12,643 bases of DNA, taken from contig CAJWTF010000109.1 in assembly GCA_913046825.1 (NCBI GenBank), forward strand, positions 1 to 12,643, read 5' to 3'. A program made the translations under genes and the position numbers. Every line of letters starts with the position of its first letter. The first letter of the stretch is position 1. The notes under the pieces are model-generated. The model searched no databases. It was given only the letters and a program-made list of their open reading frames with translations, and had not been told where the DNA came from. The DNA comes from an uncultured Rickettsiales bacterium. GTDB taxonomy: Bacteria; Pseudomonadota; Alphaproteobacteria; UBA8366. Below, in pieces: positions 1 through 6,370 of the stretch.

Positions 1-185
1 TGCCTGGAGACGGAATCGGTCCAGAGATCGTGCCGGTCGCCGTATCAGCGCTTGATACGCTGAACCGAAAGCTAGACCTCGGCATCTCATTCGAGACGGT
101 CTATATCGGTTTCGCCAGTTTGGAGACATCCAGCAATACGTTCCCTGATGAAGCCGCAGAGGCTCTTTGAGCCGTGAATGGTGTT
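1..185 (+). pseudogene. Isocitrate/isopropylmalate dehydrogenase family, 5' fragment with in-frame stop
   Basis: The frame starting at base 3 reads PGDGIGPEIVPVAVSALD at its beginning. This is the N-terminal nucleotide-binding signature of the NAD-dependent isocitrate/isopropylmalate dehydrogenase family. It continues through an IGFASLE segment and FPDEAAEAL, which also fit the family. At 168-170 the frame hits TGA where members usually have Arg or Lys (a CGA to TGA change would explain it). After the stop the same frame reads AVNGV, matching the family's 'A-x-D-G-V' step before the ILGP motif, but the similarity ends at about base 185 and the frame closes soon after. The gene begins outside the window. 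I infer a decayed and truncated gene. Which substrate the intact enzyme used (isopropylmalate, tartrate or isocitrate) cannot be told. Confidence 0.75.
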
Positions 186-419
186 CGACAGACTGAACAG
201 CGAACTCTCATCTGGGTCTAACTTTGCCTTATCTAGGTCGGGTTTCCCTCTGCCAGGATTTAACGCATTCCAGCTCGAGGAGGGCAAAAAATTATCTGAA
301 AGTGTGTTTTGAGATTTCGTCGGAACCTTCATTGTTTTCGAAAATTATGTTAATTTTTATTTAGCGAAACGATGTTTCGGACCCAGCCCAGAGGGCAAGC
401 TTTAGCGCTCCTTTCCCGT

Positions 420-520
420 ACCTTTCACGAAGGTTCAGGCTAACCCAGCCCTGACCCACCCTTTCACGAATAAGATGGGGGGTCAGGTGGGGAGAGGACT
501 TGGCTTTGAAGTTGGGTTAG
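420..520. repeat. Nested inverted and direct repeats upstream of the AT-rich island
   Basis: An 11-bp direct repeat CCTTTCACGAA occurs at 421-431 and 460-470. The first copy lies in a small hairpin, ACCTT (420-424) with AAGGT (430-434). CCTGACCC (450-457) pairs with GGGTCAGG (480-487), enclosing the second copy. An outer pair, CTAACCC (440-446) with GGGTTAG (514-520), encloses both. The style resembles the dispersed intergenic palindromes common in alphaproteobacteria, but I cannot assign it to a family. It could also be a terminator or a regulatory RNA structure. Confidence 0.5.
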
Positions 521-540
521 AGAGGCTCTACCCATACACT
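512..540 (+). promoter_or_regulatory. Possible promoter with a palindrome in its spacer
   Basis: TTGGGT (512-517) and TACACT (535-540) are separated by 17 bp and lie 24 bp before the ATG at 564. They match the -35 and -10 consensus only partly (3 of 6 and 4 of 6). The spacer holds the palindrome TAGAG-AGG-CTCTA (518-522 and 526-530), extended outward by GGG and CCC (514-516 and 531-533). The placement would suit an operator. This is a weak prediction. Confidence 0.3.
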
Positions 541-563
541 CAGAACCCTCTAAATCCATTCCG

Positions 564-1280
564 ATGAGAAATCTGACCGTGACACTCTGTCTGTCGATTG
601 CCGTGCTTTTTGGAAGTGAGGTGAGAGGGTCTGATTTGAAAAATGTTCGTTCTGTTTATTCAATTGAAGATCCAAGTTATTTTTATCAATTCCGTGAGAG
701 AAAAAAATATAATATTTATAAAATCAATTTTGAGCGATCGAATATACGAAATTCCGCCGCAAATGCTTGTCAGATCTATAGCACTAGATTAGAAATCTTA
801 CATTGCAAAATGGGATATTTTCTTAGTCGAGCCCATGCTAGCATGGGTACTCTTTCTGCTGTTATACCTCATTGTTCTCAAGCCTTTGAGGAAGAATCAT
901 TCTTTTCAAATTATGCGAATCACCTACTTGAGAACACCGCTGCGTTATTAGGCATTTCTCGAGGTATCGACAATGTTCGAACAGAAACTCTGTTTGGTCA
1001 TAAAAGGGGAATTTTAAATAATAAAATCCTAAATAAAATTGCAGAAAAACTGTATCTATTTAATAAAGAAAAGTTTCTAAACATAAGTGAGACTGATCTT
1101 CCGACTGTTTGTAACAACTTTCGAATTCAAATACAAAACAAAGAATTGTCGGTGGAACCATACTTAAATGAGTACTTGAGCGAATTAAAAAATTCCTCCC
1201 CCGAAATATATGAAAAATCGAAAGCGCGTGTAAATTCTCTCATAAATTCATTAAATAAATTAAAAAGATTTGGCATTTAG
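564..1280 (+). CDS. Exported protein of unknown function, 238 aa
   Basis: I do not recognise this protein. Residues 1 to about 22 look like a Sec signal peptide: a basic start (MRN), a hydrophobic core (LTVTLCLSIAVLF), then SEVRG before a polar mature chain, which supports the ATG at 564. The mature part has four cysteines (69, 81, 104 and 183), enough for two disulfides in the periplasm, and is rich in Asn, Lys, Glu and Tyr, with a probably helical C-terminal half. There are no further membrane segments and no known catalytic motif. No clear Shine-Dalgarno precedes the ATG, so translation may be weak or leaderless. The DNA is strongly AT-rich (11 G/C of 60 bases at 1021-1080), with many AAA, ATA and TTA codons, unlike the genes to the right. 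It may be of foreign origin. The next gene, also exported, follows after 168 nt on the same strand. Confidence 0.7.
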   Translation: MRNLTVTLCLSIAVLFGSEVRGSDLKNVRSVYSIEDPSYFYQFRERKKYNIYKINFERSNIRNSAANACQIYSTRLEILHCKMGYFLSRAHASMGTLSAVIPHCSQAFEEESFFSNYANHLLENTAALLGISRGIDNVRTETLFGHKRGILNNKILNKIAEKLYLFNKEKFLNISETDLPTVCNNFRIQIQNKELSVEPYLNEYLSELKNSSPEIYEKSKARVNSLINSLNKLKRFGI

Positions 1281-1448
1281 ATTTCCCTAAGGGGTGACTC
1301 CTATATTGTTACTGATTAGAGTTTGGGGAGTATCAAGGAGAGGCGAGTGTTGAAAGGTCTCCAGGCGATTGTTGGACTTATCGGAGGGGGGCTTTGTCCC
1401 ACCGCACGAGCAGTTTTAGGTTGTTTTTCAATTTTCAGAGGATTTATC

Positions 1449-2390
1449 ATGAAAATAATTAAATTTATCTTAATTTCATTCGTAACTTTAATAGGCACTT
1501 CTTCGATTTCATTTAGTTCTGAATTTTTAAAATTGCCACCTACTGTAGTAGGCGATAACTTCGGATTCACTGAAGGGCCAGTCTGGGTAGGTCATAAGAA
1601 ACTTTGGCTTTTTACAGATATTCCTATGAACAAAATATACAGTTTAGATACCAAGGGGACTGTAGGCGTTTGGATGGAGAATTCTGAATATGCTAACGGC
1701 CTAAATATCGATAAAGATAACAATATCTGGATTGCACATCATTGCCGTAAAGTTTCTCATACGACTCCTCGTGGGGAAAATAATATCGTTGCATCTACCT
1801 ACAATGACAAAAAATTAAACAGCCCTAATGATATAGCGATCAGAAAAGATGGTTCAGTTTGGTTTACCGATCCTATGTATGGAATTACCCTTAAAGGGTT
1901 TGGTTGTGAAATCGCAAAAGAAGAACAACCAGTTCGAGGGGTTTACCAAATTAAAGATGGAGAAGTGACTTTAAAAACTGGATCAGTTGAAATTCCGAAT
2001 GGATTAGCATTTTCAAATGATGAAAAGTTTCTTTATGTGGCTAATTCTGCGGACGGTGTTGTTTATCGCTTTGAAGTTGATGGCGATAAACTCACTAATA
2101 AACGGCCTTGGGTGAAAATCGAGAGTGGGAAACGCCCTCACCCAACATTCGGATATATCGCAGATGGATTGCAGGTAGATAAGAATGGAAATTTATATGT
2201 ATCAGGCGGGCATGAAGGTTTTGCTATTTTTTCACCTGAAGGGAAACAACTAGACCTTATTCAACCCGCTGCTGGTAGAAATGAATCGTCAATGGCTGGA
2301 TTTGTAAGTAATGTTGCTATAGGTGGGCCTAGAAATAAGCAACTTATGGTCACTGTTGGCAACCAATTATTAATTTATGACATTAAGTAA
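1449..2390 (+). CDS. Exported SMP-30/gluconolactonase-family protein (six-bladed beta-propeller), 313 aa
   Basis: Family members are metal-dependent lactonases or related hydrolases. Motifs in order are EGPVW (Glu42, expected metal ligand), SPNDIAIRKDGSVWFTDP (125-142), IPNGLAFSND (182-191, Asn184 as ligand) and ADGLQVDKNGNLYVSGG (238-254, Asp239 as ligand). The three ligands Glu, Asn and Asp are thus all present, and about 290 mature residues is the normal family size. Residues 1 to about 23 form a signal peptide, so it acts in the periplasm or outside the cell. I chose the ATG at 1449 because AGAGG (1437-1441) lies 7 nt upstream and the signal peptide starts there. An in-frame TTG at 1323 would add 42 residues that resemble nothing. 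The substrate is unknown, possibly a sugar lactone. Composition is AT-rich like the preceding gene. The stop codon abuts a Sel1-repeat remnant. Confidence 0.88.
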   Translation: MKIIKFILISFVTLIGTSSISFSSEFLKLPPTVVGDNFGFTEGPVWVGHKKLWLFTDIPMNKIYSLDTKGTVGVWMENSEYANGLNIDKDNNIWIAHHCRKVSHTTPRGENNIVASTYNDKKLNSPNDIAIRKDGSVWFTDPMYGITLKGFGCEIAKEEQPVRGVYQIKDGEVTLKTGSVEIPNGLAFSNDEKFLYVANSADGVVYRFEVDGDKLTNKRPWVKIESGKRPHPTFGYIADGLQVDKNGNLYVSGGHEGFAIFSPEGKQLDLIQPAAGRNESSMAGFVSNVAIGGPRNKQLMVTVGNQLLIYDIK

Positions 2391-2520
2391 ATATGCATCA
2401 AAATTACCCATGGATTGGTGGAAGCTTGCCGCATCATCTGGTGATAAAAACGCAACCAAAATCGAAACATCGTTGCGAAAGAGATGACCCCGTCCCAACT
2501 TGAAACCGCACAATCGCATA
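2389..2520 (+). pseudogene. C-terminal remnant of a Sel1-repeat protein, frameshifted
   Basis: One frame, open to TGA at 2485-2487, contains MDWWKLAASSGDKNA (from 2410), the typical last Sel1 repeat (x-WW-x-LAA-x-x-GD-x-x-A). The next frame, at 2478-2513, reads AKEMTPSQLETAQS, the tail normally found right after the last repeat in alphaproteobacterial Sel1 proteins (AK-x-MTP-x-Q-x-x-x-AQ). The two halves join if one base is restored near 2472-2477 (TTGCGAAAGAG in place of TTGGCGAAAGAG). Sel1 proteins are TPR-like scaffolds and often exported. The 5' part is missing: recognisable sequence starts at the stop codon of the SMP-30 gene. I infer a dead fragment, although a sequencing error cannot be excluded for the frameshift alone. 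Confidence 0.7.
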
Positions 2521-3231
2521 GATACCGTGACTGTTAAAAACAGTCCCATGGAAATCTTCATGTACACGCCAACGGGCGACGGGCCGCATCCGGGGATCGT
2601 CTTGGCGCAACATATTCCGGTCGGCCATACAGGCGTCGAGAATGATACTTTCACGCTGAAAACGGCGGAACGGTATGCCGAAAACGGCTATGCGGTCGCA
2701 GTGCCGTTCATCTTTCATTGGTGGCCAAAATCCGACGATATCCAAGTCAAGCGAGACGCATTCCGCGACGATTGGACGGCGCTCGACCTGCGCGCGACCT
2801 TCGACCATCTGGCGGTCGAAGACGATGTCGACGGATCGCGCATCGGCATCGTTGGGCATTGCTGGGGCGGGCGGGTCTCGTGGCTCGGTGCCTGTCAGGT
2901 GCCGGAGTTCAAGGCTTGCGCTATTTTCTACGGTGGCCGCGTAAAACTGAAAATGGGCCCCAATACACCGCCTGCCATCGAGCTCGCAGGGCAAATCAAT
3001 TGCCCTGTCGCCGGATTTTTCGGTAACGAGGACGAAAACCCGCGACCCGCAGACGTCGACGACTACGAGAAGGCCCTGGAAGCCGCAGGCGTGCCGCGCG
3101 AGTTCCATCGCTACGAAAATGCCGGGCATGCGTTCCAATCTTTCAACAGCGAGGAACGTTACCGCCACGACGTCAGCGAGGATGCTTGGGGAAAAGTGCT
3201 AAAGTTCCTTGGCAAGAACCTCGCCGCTTAG
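2500..3231 (+). CDS. Dienelactone hydrolase family protein, 243 aa
   Basis: This is an alpha/beta hydrolase of the dienelactone hydrolase family, likely cytosolic, since no signal peptide is seen. The nucleophile elbow is GHCWGG with Cys121, the acid is probably Asp178 in GNEDENP, and the base is His210 in ENAGHAFQ. This matches the Cys-Asp-His triad of the family. The Glu that primes the Cys in classical enzymes (in a 'QE-x-x-G' motif) is His38 here (AQHIPVG), so the substrate may not be a dienelactone. Length is normal. The start is uncertain: TTG 2500 is the most upstream option after an in-frame stop at 2485, but it lies inside the Sel1 remnant and has no good ribosome site. GTG 2527 and ATG 2548 are alternatives, and similarity to the family begins near residue 8. 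It ends 3 nt from the convergent crotonase gene. Confidence 0.85.
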   Translation: MKPHNRIDTVTVKNSPMEIFMYTPTGDGPHPGIVLAQHIPVGHTGVENDTFTLKTAERYAENGYAVAVPFIFHWWPKSDDIQVKRDAFRDDWTALDLRATFDHLAVEDDVDGSRIGIVGHCWGGRVSWLGACQVPEFKACAIFYGGRVKLKMGPNTPPAIELAGQINCPVAGFFGNEDENPRPADVDDYEKALEAAGVPREFHRYENAGHAFQSFNSEERYRHDVSEDAWGKVLKFLGKNLAA

Positions 3232-3234
3232 TGA

Positions 3235-4083
3235 CTAAACCCCCTTAAACGCCGGCTTTCGTTTCTCGACGAAAGCCTGGCGCGCTTCCTTGGCGTCGGC
3301 GGAACTTTGCAGTATACCGCCCGCGTTCGAGGTCAGCACCATGGTGGTCTCCAGCGTACTGTCCATGGCGGCGCGCATGATGCGCTTGCTGGTCCACTGC
3401 ACCAGCGGCGGCAGGGCGATAATACGGTCACAAAGCTCGCGGGTGGTTTTCTCCAGGTCCTCCGACGCGACCAAGTGGTTCAACAATCCCCATTCATAGG
3501 CGCGCTCCGCGTTTAACGATCCCGTATAGGCGAACTCGAGGGCGCGGCCTAATCCGACCATTTTCGGTAGATAGTATGAGCCACCGTTCTCCATGATCTG
3601 GCCCGCCTGCTGGTAGCCGATAAAGCGCGTCTTCTCACAGCCGATGCGAATGTCGCAATGGAGCGACATATCCATGCCGGAGCCGACCGCCGCGCCATTG
3701 ATCATGGCGATGGTCGGCTTGCGGATGACCGAGATGTCGCGGTGCAGTTTGGTGAAGCCGTGATAGAAGTGTTGGCGCATCGCGTCCGGCCCTTCATGCG
3801 GTCCACGTGCACCTTCCACATTGGGGCCGATCTCGTCCTCGCTCGGCCGTTCCTTGAGATCGGCGCCGGAACAAAACCCGCGCCCAACACCGGTCACCAC
3901 GATAACACGGACGTCCGGGTCGTCATCGGCGGCCCGCATGTATTCGCCGACCTTGGCGACAGTGCCGTTATTCTCCGCCGTACCGTAAAGCGCGTTCATC
4001 TTTTCCGCACGGTTGAACTTGATCCAGAGAATGCCGTTATCTTCCTTTTCGTAGAGCAGATAGTCGACGAGTTGTGGTCCCAT
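3235..4083 (-). CDS. Enoyl-CoA hydratase/isomerase (crotonase) family protein, 282 aa
   Basis: The crotonase fold is shown by GRGFCSGADL (68-77, oxyanion hole and CoA site), KPTIAMINGAAVGSGMDMSL (122-141, second oxyanion Gly) and the C-terminal AFVEKRKPAFKG (270-281). Family members act on acyl-CoA thioesters. Both classical hydratase glutamates look replaced: the first is Asp138 in GSGMDMS and the second aligns with Gln158/Gln159 in FIGYQQAGQ. The reaction may therefore not be simple hydration (isomerase, hydrolase or lyase are possible). The ATG at 4083 was chosen because GGGAGG (4095-4090) lies 6 nt upstream. A longer open frame to 4239 runs into ccmI and is not supported. The gene lies 71 nt downstream of ccmI on the same strand, but a palindrome in that gap suggests its own control. 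Confidence 0.88.
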   Translation of the reverse strand: MGPQLVDYLLYEKEDNGILWIKFNRAEKMNALYGTAENNGTVAKVGEYMRAADDDPDVRVIVVTGVGRGFCSGADLKERPSEDEIGPNVEGARGPHEGPDAMRQHFYHGFTKLHRDISVIRKPTIAMINGAAVGSGMDMSLHCDIRIGCEKTRFIGYQQAGQIMENGGSYYLPKMVGLGRALEFAYTGSLNAERAYEWGLLNHLVASEDLEKTTRELCDRIIALPPLVQWTSKRIMRAAMDSTLETTMVLTSNAGGILQSSADAKEARQAFVEKRKPAFKGV

Positions 4084-4099
4084 GGCGGGCCTCCCGTGT

Positions 4100-4125
4100 T
4101 TATATTGCGTTAGTGGACAATATAA
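4100..4125. promoter_or_regulatory. Palindromic operator candidate before the crotonase gene
   Basis: TTATATTG (4100-4107) and CAATATAA (4118-4125) are perfect 8-bp inverted arms with a 10-bp spacer. They lie 17 nt from the crotonase start and just before its Shine-Dalgarno, in an otherwise GC-rich region. Size and symmetry fit a TetR- or GntR-type dimer site, as is common for acyl-CoA metabolism genes. No regulator gene is in the window. I could not place a convincing -35/-10 pair, though the AT-rich arms could themselves supply a -10 element. Confidence 0.5.
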
Positions 4126-4154
4126 GTGAAGCCGCGCGCCGGGCGACCTGGGTG

Positions 4155-5882
4155 TTAGTTCTTCAGACCATCGATCTGGCGCTGCAGCGCCGCACGTTCC
4201 TGTGAGTCCTGGGGAAGCCCAGATTGCGCTTTCTCCCAAAGACGCCGTGCCTCGGCCTTGTCGCCCGCCCCTGCGGCGGCAAGTCCGGCGAAAAATAAGG
4301 CTTCCACATTTGCCGGTTGCAGGGTCAGCACTTTCTGCATGATTTCGATGGAAGCGGCTGTTGGCTTGTTTCCTGCGGCGACACGAATGGTGCGGGCATA
4401 CAAAGTCAGGATATCAACATTCTCCGGCGCCACCTTTGTCGCCTTCGCCATGGCGGTGCGCGCGTCATTCGGCTTGCCCAATACGTTGTAGGATCGTGCG
4501 AGGCGAATCCAGCCCTGCAAATCGTTCGGGTTTTCCGCCAACCGTGACGCCAATCGCGAGACCATTCCTTCGATCATTTCGCGCTGCTCTTCTGGGCTCA
4601 TCTCCTGGGCCGCGCGCATCTCTTCGGCGCTCGGACCGCGCGGCGCTGGAGACGTCTCTGTCGCAGGTGCAGCGTTCAAGCCAAACTCTTGGCCGAGCGC
4701 CAATAACTGCCGTTTGACAAAGGGAGCGCGTGTGAATTGCGCCAAAGCGTTATCCAGTGCCTCTTTCGCCAGCGCCTTTTCTCCAAGGACACTGTAAGAA
4801 CGGATTAACCGTTTCCAACCCTCAAAATTGGCTGGGTCTTCTTCAAGCTTGGCAGCGAGACCCGCGACCATGCCGCGAATCATTTCCTGGCGTTCCTTTG
4901 GCAGCATTTGCTGCGCCGCTGCGACATCTTCGCCTGTTGGCCCTCCCAGACGCTGTGGGGAATTTTCCGGAGTAGCAGTTTCCGGTGGCGCAGACGGCGG
5001 CAGGAGTTTCGGCAGTGCCGCAACATCAAGACCGAGCTTCTCCGACGCTTCCATCAGACGTTCTTGCAAGAGCCCCACCCAGGTCGCATTCGACGGCGTT
5101 TCCGCCATCAATGCAACCCAACCATCATAGGCCTTGCGGTGCTCACCACGCTGCCAATCAGCCAGAGCTAAATAGAAACGTGCAGTCGGCTCCTTGAAGT
5201 TCTTCGCCAGAGCTTCGCGGAACGCCGCCTGGCTTTTCGGTGTGATCAATCCCTGCGCAGCCAAGGTAATCGCCTCGCCATACGCGGCAAAGGTTCCGGA
5301 ATCCGCACCATTCAAAGCGATAAACTTTTCGAAGGCGGCAACCGCTTTGGCGAAATTACCCATCGTCATGTAGGTACGTGCCAGAAGCTGCCAGCCTTGG
5401 GCGTTATCGGTATCTTCAATCAAACGTTTCTTCAAACGTTCTGCCAAGGCTGACAGATCCATCTGTTGTCCGCGCGTGCCGGCGGTTCTTTGTTTGCGCT
5501 CGTCCTCGCGCTCCGCATAGGGAAGGGACGGCTGATTGGGAGAACCGGTGTAGAGATACGCCGAGACCGCACTTCCCGCCAAAATCACCGATAACACAAC
5601 AGCGGCGACCGGGTGCCGATCTCCCCCAGCGCCGCCATCGCCCTTTCGGGCCGCGTCGGCGGCAAGGATACGGCGGCTAATCTCCGCCTTCGCGGCTTCC
5701 GCTTCCGCGTATTGCAAACGTCCTTCGCGATGCTCTCGATCTAACTCAGTGAGTTGATCACGAAATACCTCGATATCGAAATCGACCTCATCACGCGCGT
5801 CGCTGCGTCCGCGAACCAGGGGCCAAACGACGCCCACGGCAACCACAATTAAAAGAACGACAGCTACAATCCAAAAAGTCAT
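4155..5882 (-). CDS. ccmI: Cytochrome c maturation protein CcmI (CycH), TPR apocytochrome chaperone, 575 aa
   Basis: CcmI holds the C-terminus of apocytochrome c in the periplasm and hands it to CcmF/CcmH. A first membrane segment (about 3-22), a cytoplasmic loop with the conserved FDIEVFRDQL-x-E region (35-48) and heptad-like helices, and a second segment (about 92-111) give the usual CcmI-1 domain. A TPR region follows (about 141-260 onward). The protein is longer than the usual roughly 350-450 residues. Residues 313-367 and 415-469 are a duplicated module ('GP-x-x-E-x-x-x-AAQ-x-M ... EMI-x-GMV ... GW-x-RL-x-RSY-x-VLG'; 30 of 55 identical, no gaps), and 141-175 is a more distant third copy. 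Pro/Ala-rich linkers separate the modules. The ATG at 5882 lies 5 nt after the ccmH stop, so the genes are probably translationally coupled. It is the last ccm gene of the cluster. Confidence 0.92.
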   Translation of the reverse strand: MTFWIVAVVLLIVVAVGVVWPLVRGRSDARDEVDFDIEVFRDQLTELDREHREGRLQYAEAEAAKAEISRRILAADAARKGDGGAGGDRHPVAAVVLSVILAGSAVSAYLYTGSPNQPSLPYAEREDERKQRTAGTRGQQMDLSALAERLKKRLIEDTDNAQGWQLLARTYMTMGNFAKAVAAFEKFIALNGADSGTFAAYGEAITLAAQGLITPKSQAAFREALAKNFKEPTARFYLALADWQRGEHRKAYDGWVALMAETPSNATWVGLLQERLMEASEKLGLDVAALPKLLPPSAPPETATPENSPQRLGGPTGEDVAAAQQMLPKERQEMIRGMVAGLAAKLEEDPANFEGWKRLIRSYSVLGEKALAKEALDNALAQFTRAPFVKRQLLALGQEFGLNAAPATETSPAPRGPSAEEMRAAQEMSPEEQREMIEGMVSRLASRLAENPNDLQGWIRLARSYNVLGKPNDARTAMAKATKVAPENVDILTLYARTIRVAAGNKPTAASIEIMQKVLTLQPANVEALFFAGLAAAGAGDKAEARRLWEKAQSGLPQDSQERAALQRQIDGLKN

Positions 5883-5887
5883 CTAAA

Positions 5888-6370
5888 CTACCTGTCGTCG
5901 TCGTCCTTGGAACGGAGCAGCGCTTCGATCCGCCGTTGTTCGTCCTCGCTGAGCGCGGCCATCGTTGTCACCGGCGCGGCGCGACGCCCGCGGAAAAACA
6001 TGATGAGGCCAAACGCGCTTAAAATAAATATGCCGATCGGCCCATACCAAAGCAGGTAGGTCGATGCCTTAACAGGCGGGCTCAAGAGAACGAAATCACC
6101 ATACCGCTTCACTAAATAATCCATCACCTGGCCGTTGCTATCACCTTGGGTTAGGCGCTGGCGGACTAACACGCGCAGGTCGCGGGCGAGATCGGCGTTG
6201 GAATCGTCGATGGATTGGTTCTGACAGACGAGACAACGGATATCTTTGGAAAGTTCGCGCGCGCGCGCTTCCAAGACCGGGTCTTTCAACACTTCGTTCG
6301 GTTGCACGGCATGCAGCGTGGACGCAAACATGAACACGACGCACAGACTGGCCAGAAGTCGGACACTCAT
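5888..6370 (-). CDS. ccmH: Cytochrome c maturation protein CcmH (CcmL-type thiol oxidoreductase), 160 aa
   Basis: CcmH is a membrane-anchored periplasmic protein that works with CcmG to keep the apocytochrome CXXCH thiols reduced and with CcmF in heme ligation. Residues 1-21 form a signal peptide. The redox motif is IRCLVCQNQSI with Cys46 and Cys49, followed by DSNADLARDLR and the three-helix domain ending near YGDFVLL (90-96). A single membrane anchor follows (about 104-127). An acidic tail (SKDDDDR) lies in the cytoplasm. Length fits the short alphaproteobacterial form, with the TPR part carried separately by CcmI. The start overlaps the ccmG stop by 4 bp (ATGA). Confidence 0.95.
   Translation of the reverse strand: MSVRLLASLCVVFMFASTLHAVQPNEVLKDPVLEARARELSKDIRCLVCQNQSIDDSNADLARDLRVLVRQRLTQGDSNGQVMDYLVKRYGDFVLLSPPVKASTYLLWYGPIGIFILSAFGLIMFFRGRRAAPVTTMAALSEDEQRRIEALLRSKDDDDR

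Larger units (their letters stand above)
186..563. other. Non-coding stretch with repeats, no gene seen
   Basis: No frame here has a recognisable product. A minus-strand open frame at 87-332 is discounted because half of it is antisense to the dehydrogenase remnant. The stretch changes from mixed composition to an AT-rich patch at about 335-370, and then to a GC-rich patch at about 380-500 that holds the repeats listed separately. It probably contains the promoter of the gene at 564. Confidence 0.6.

Noticed and set aside
87..332. Minus-strand open frame of 81 codons
   Set aside because: Half of it is antisense to the readable dehydrogenase remnant, it has no family motif, and it continues across the break at about 185.
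1323..1448. 42-residue N-terminal extension of the SMP-30 protein from a TTG start
   Set aside because: The Shine-Dalgarno and signal peptide both place the start at 1449. The extension resembles no known leader.
2434..3168. Long minus-strand open frame of 244 codons opposite the hydrolase gene
   Set aside because: The plus strand carries a full hydrolase with its catalytic triad. The opposite frame is a GC-rich shadow without motifs.
4084..4239. Upstream extension of the crotonase frame by 52 residues
   Set aside because: It overlaps the end of ccmI and has no similarity to the family. GGGAGG sits 6 nt before the ATG at 4083.
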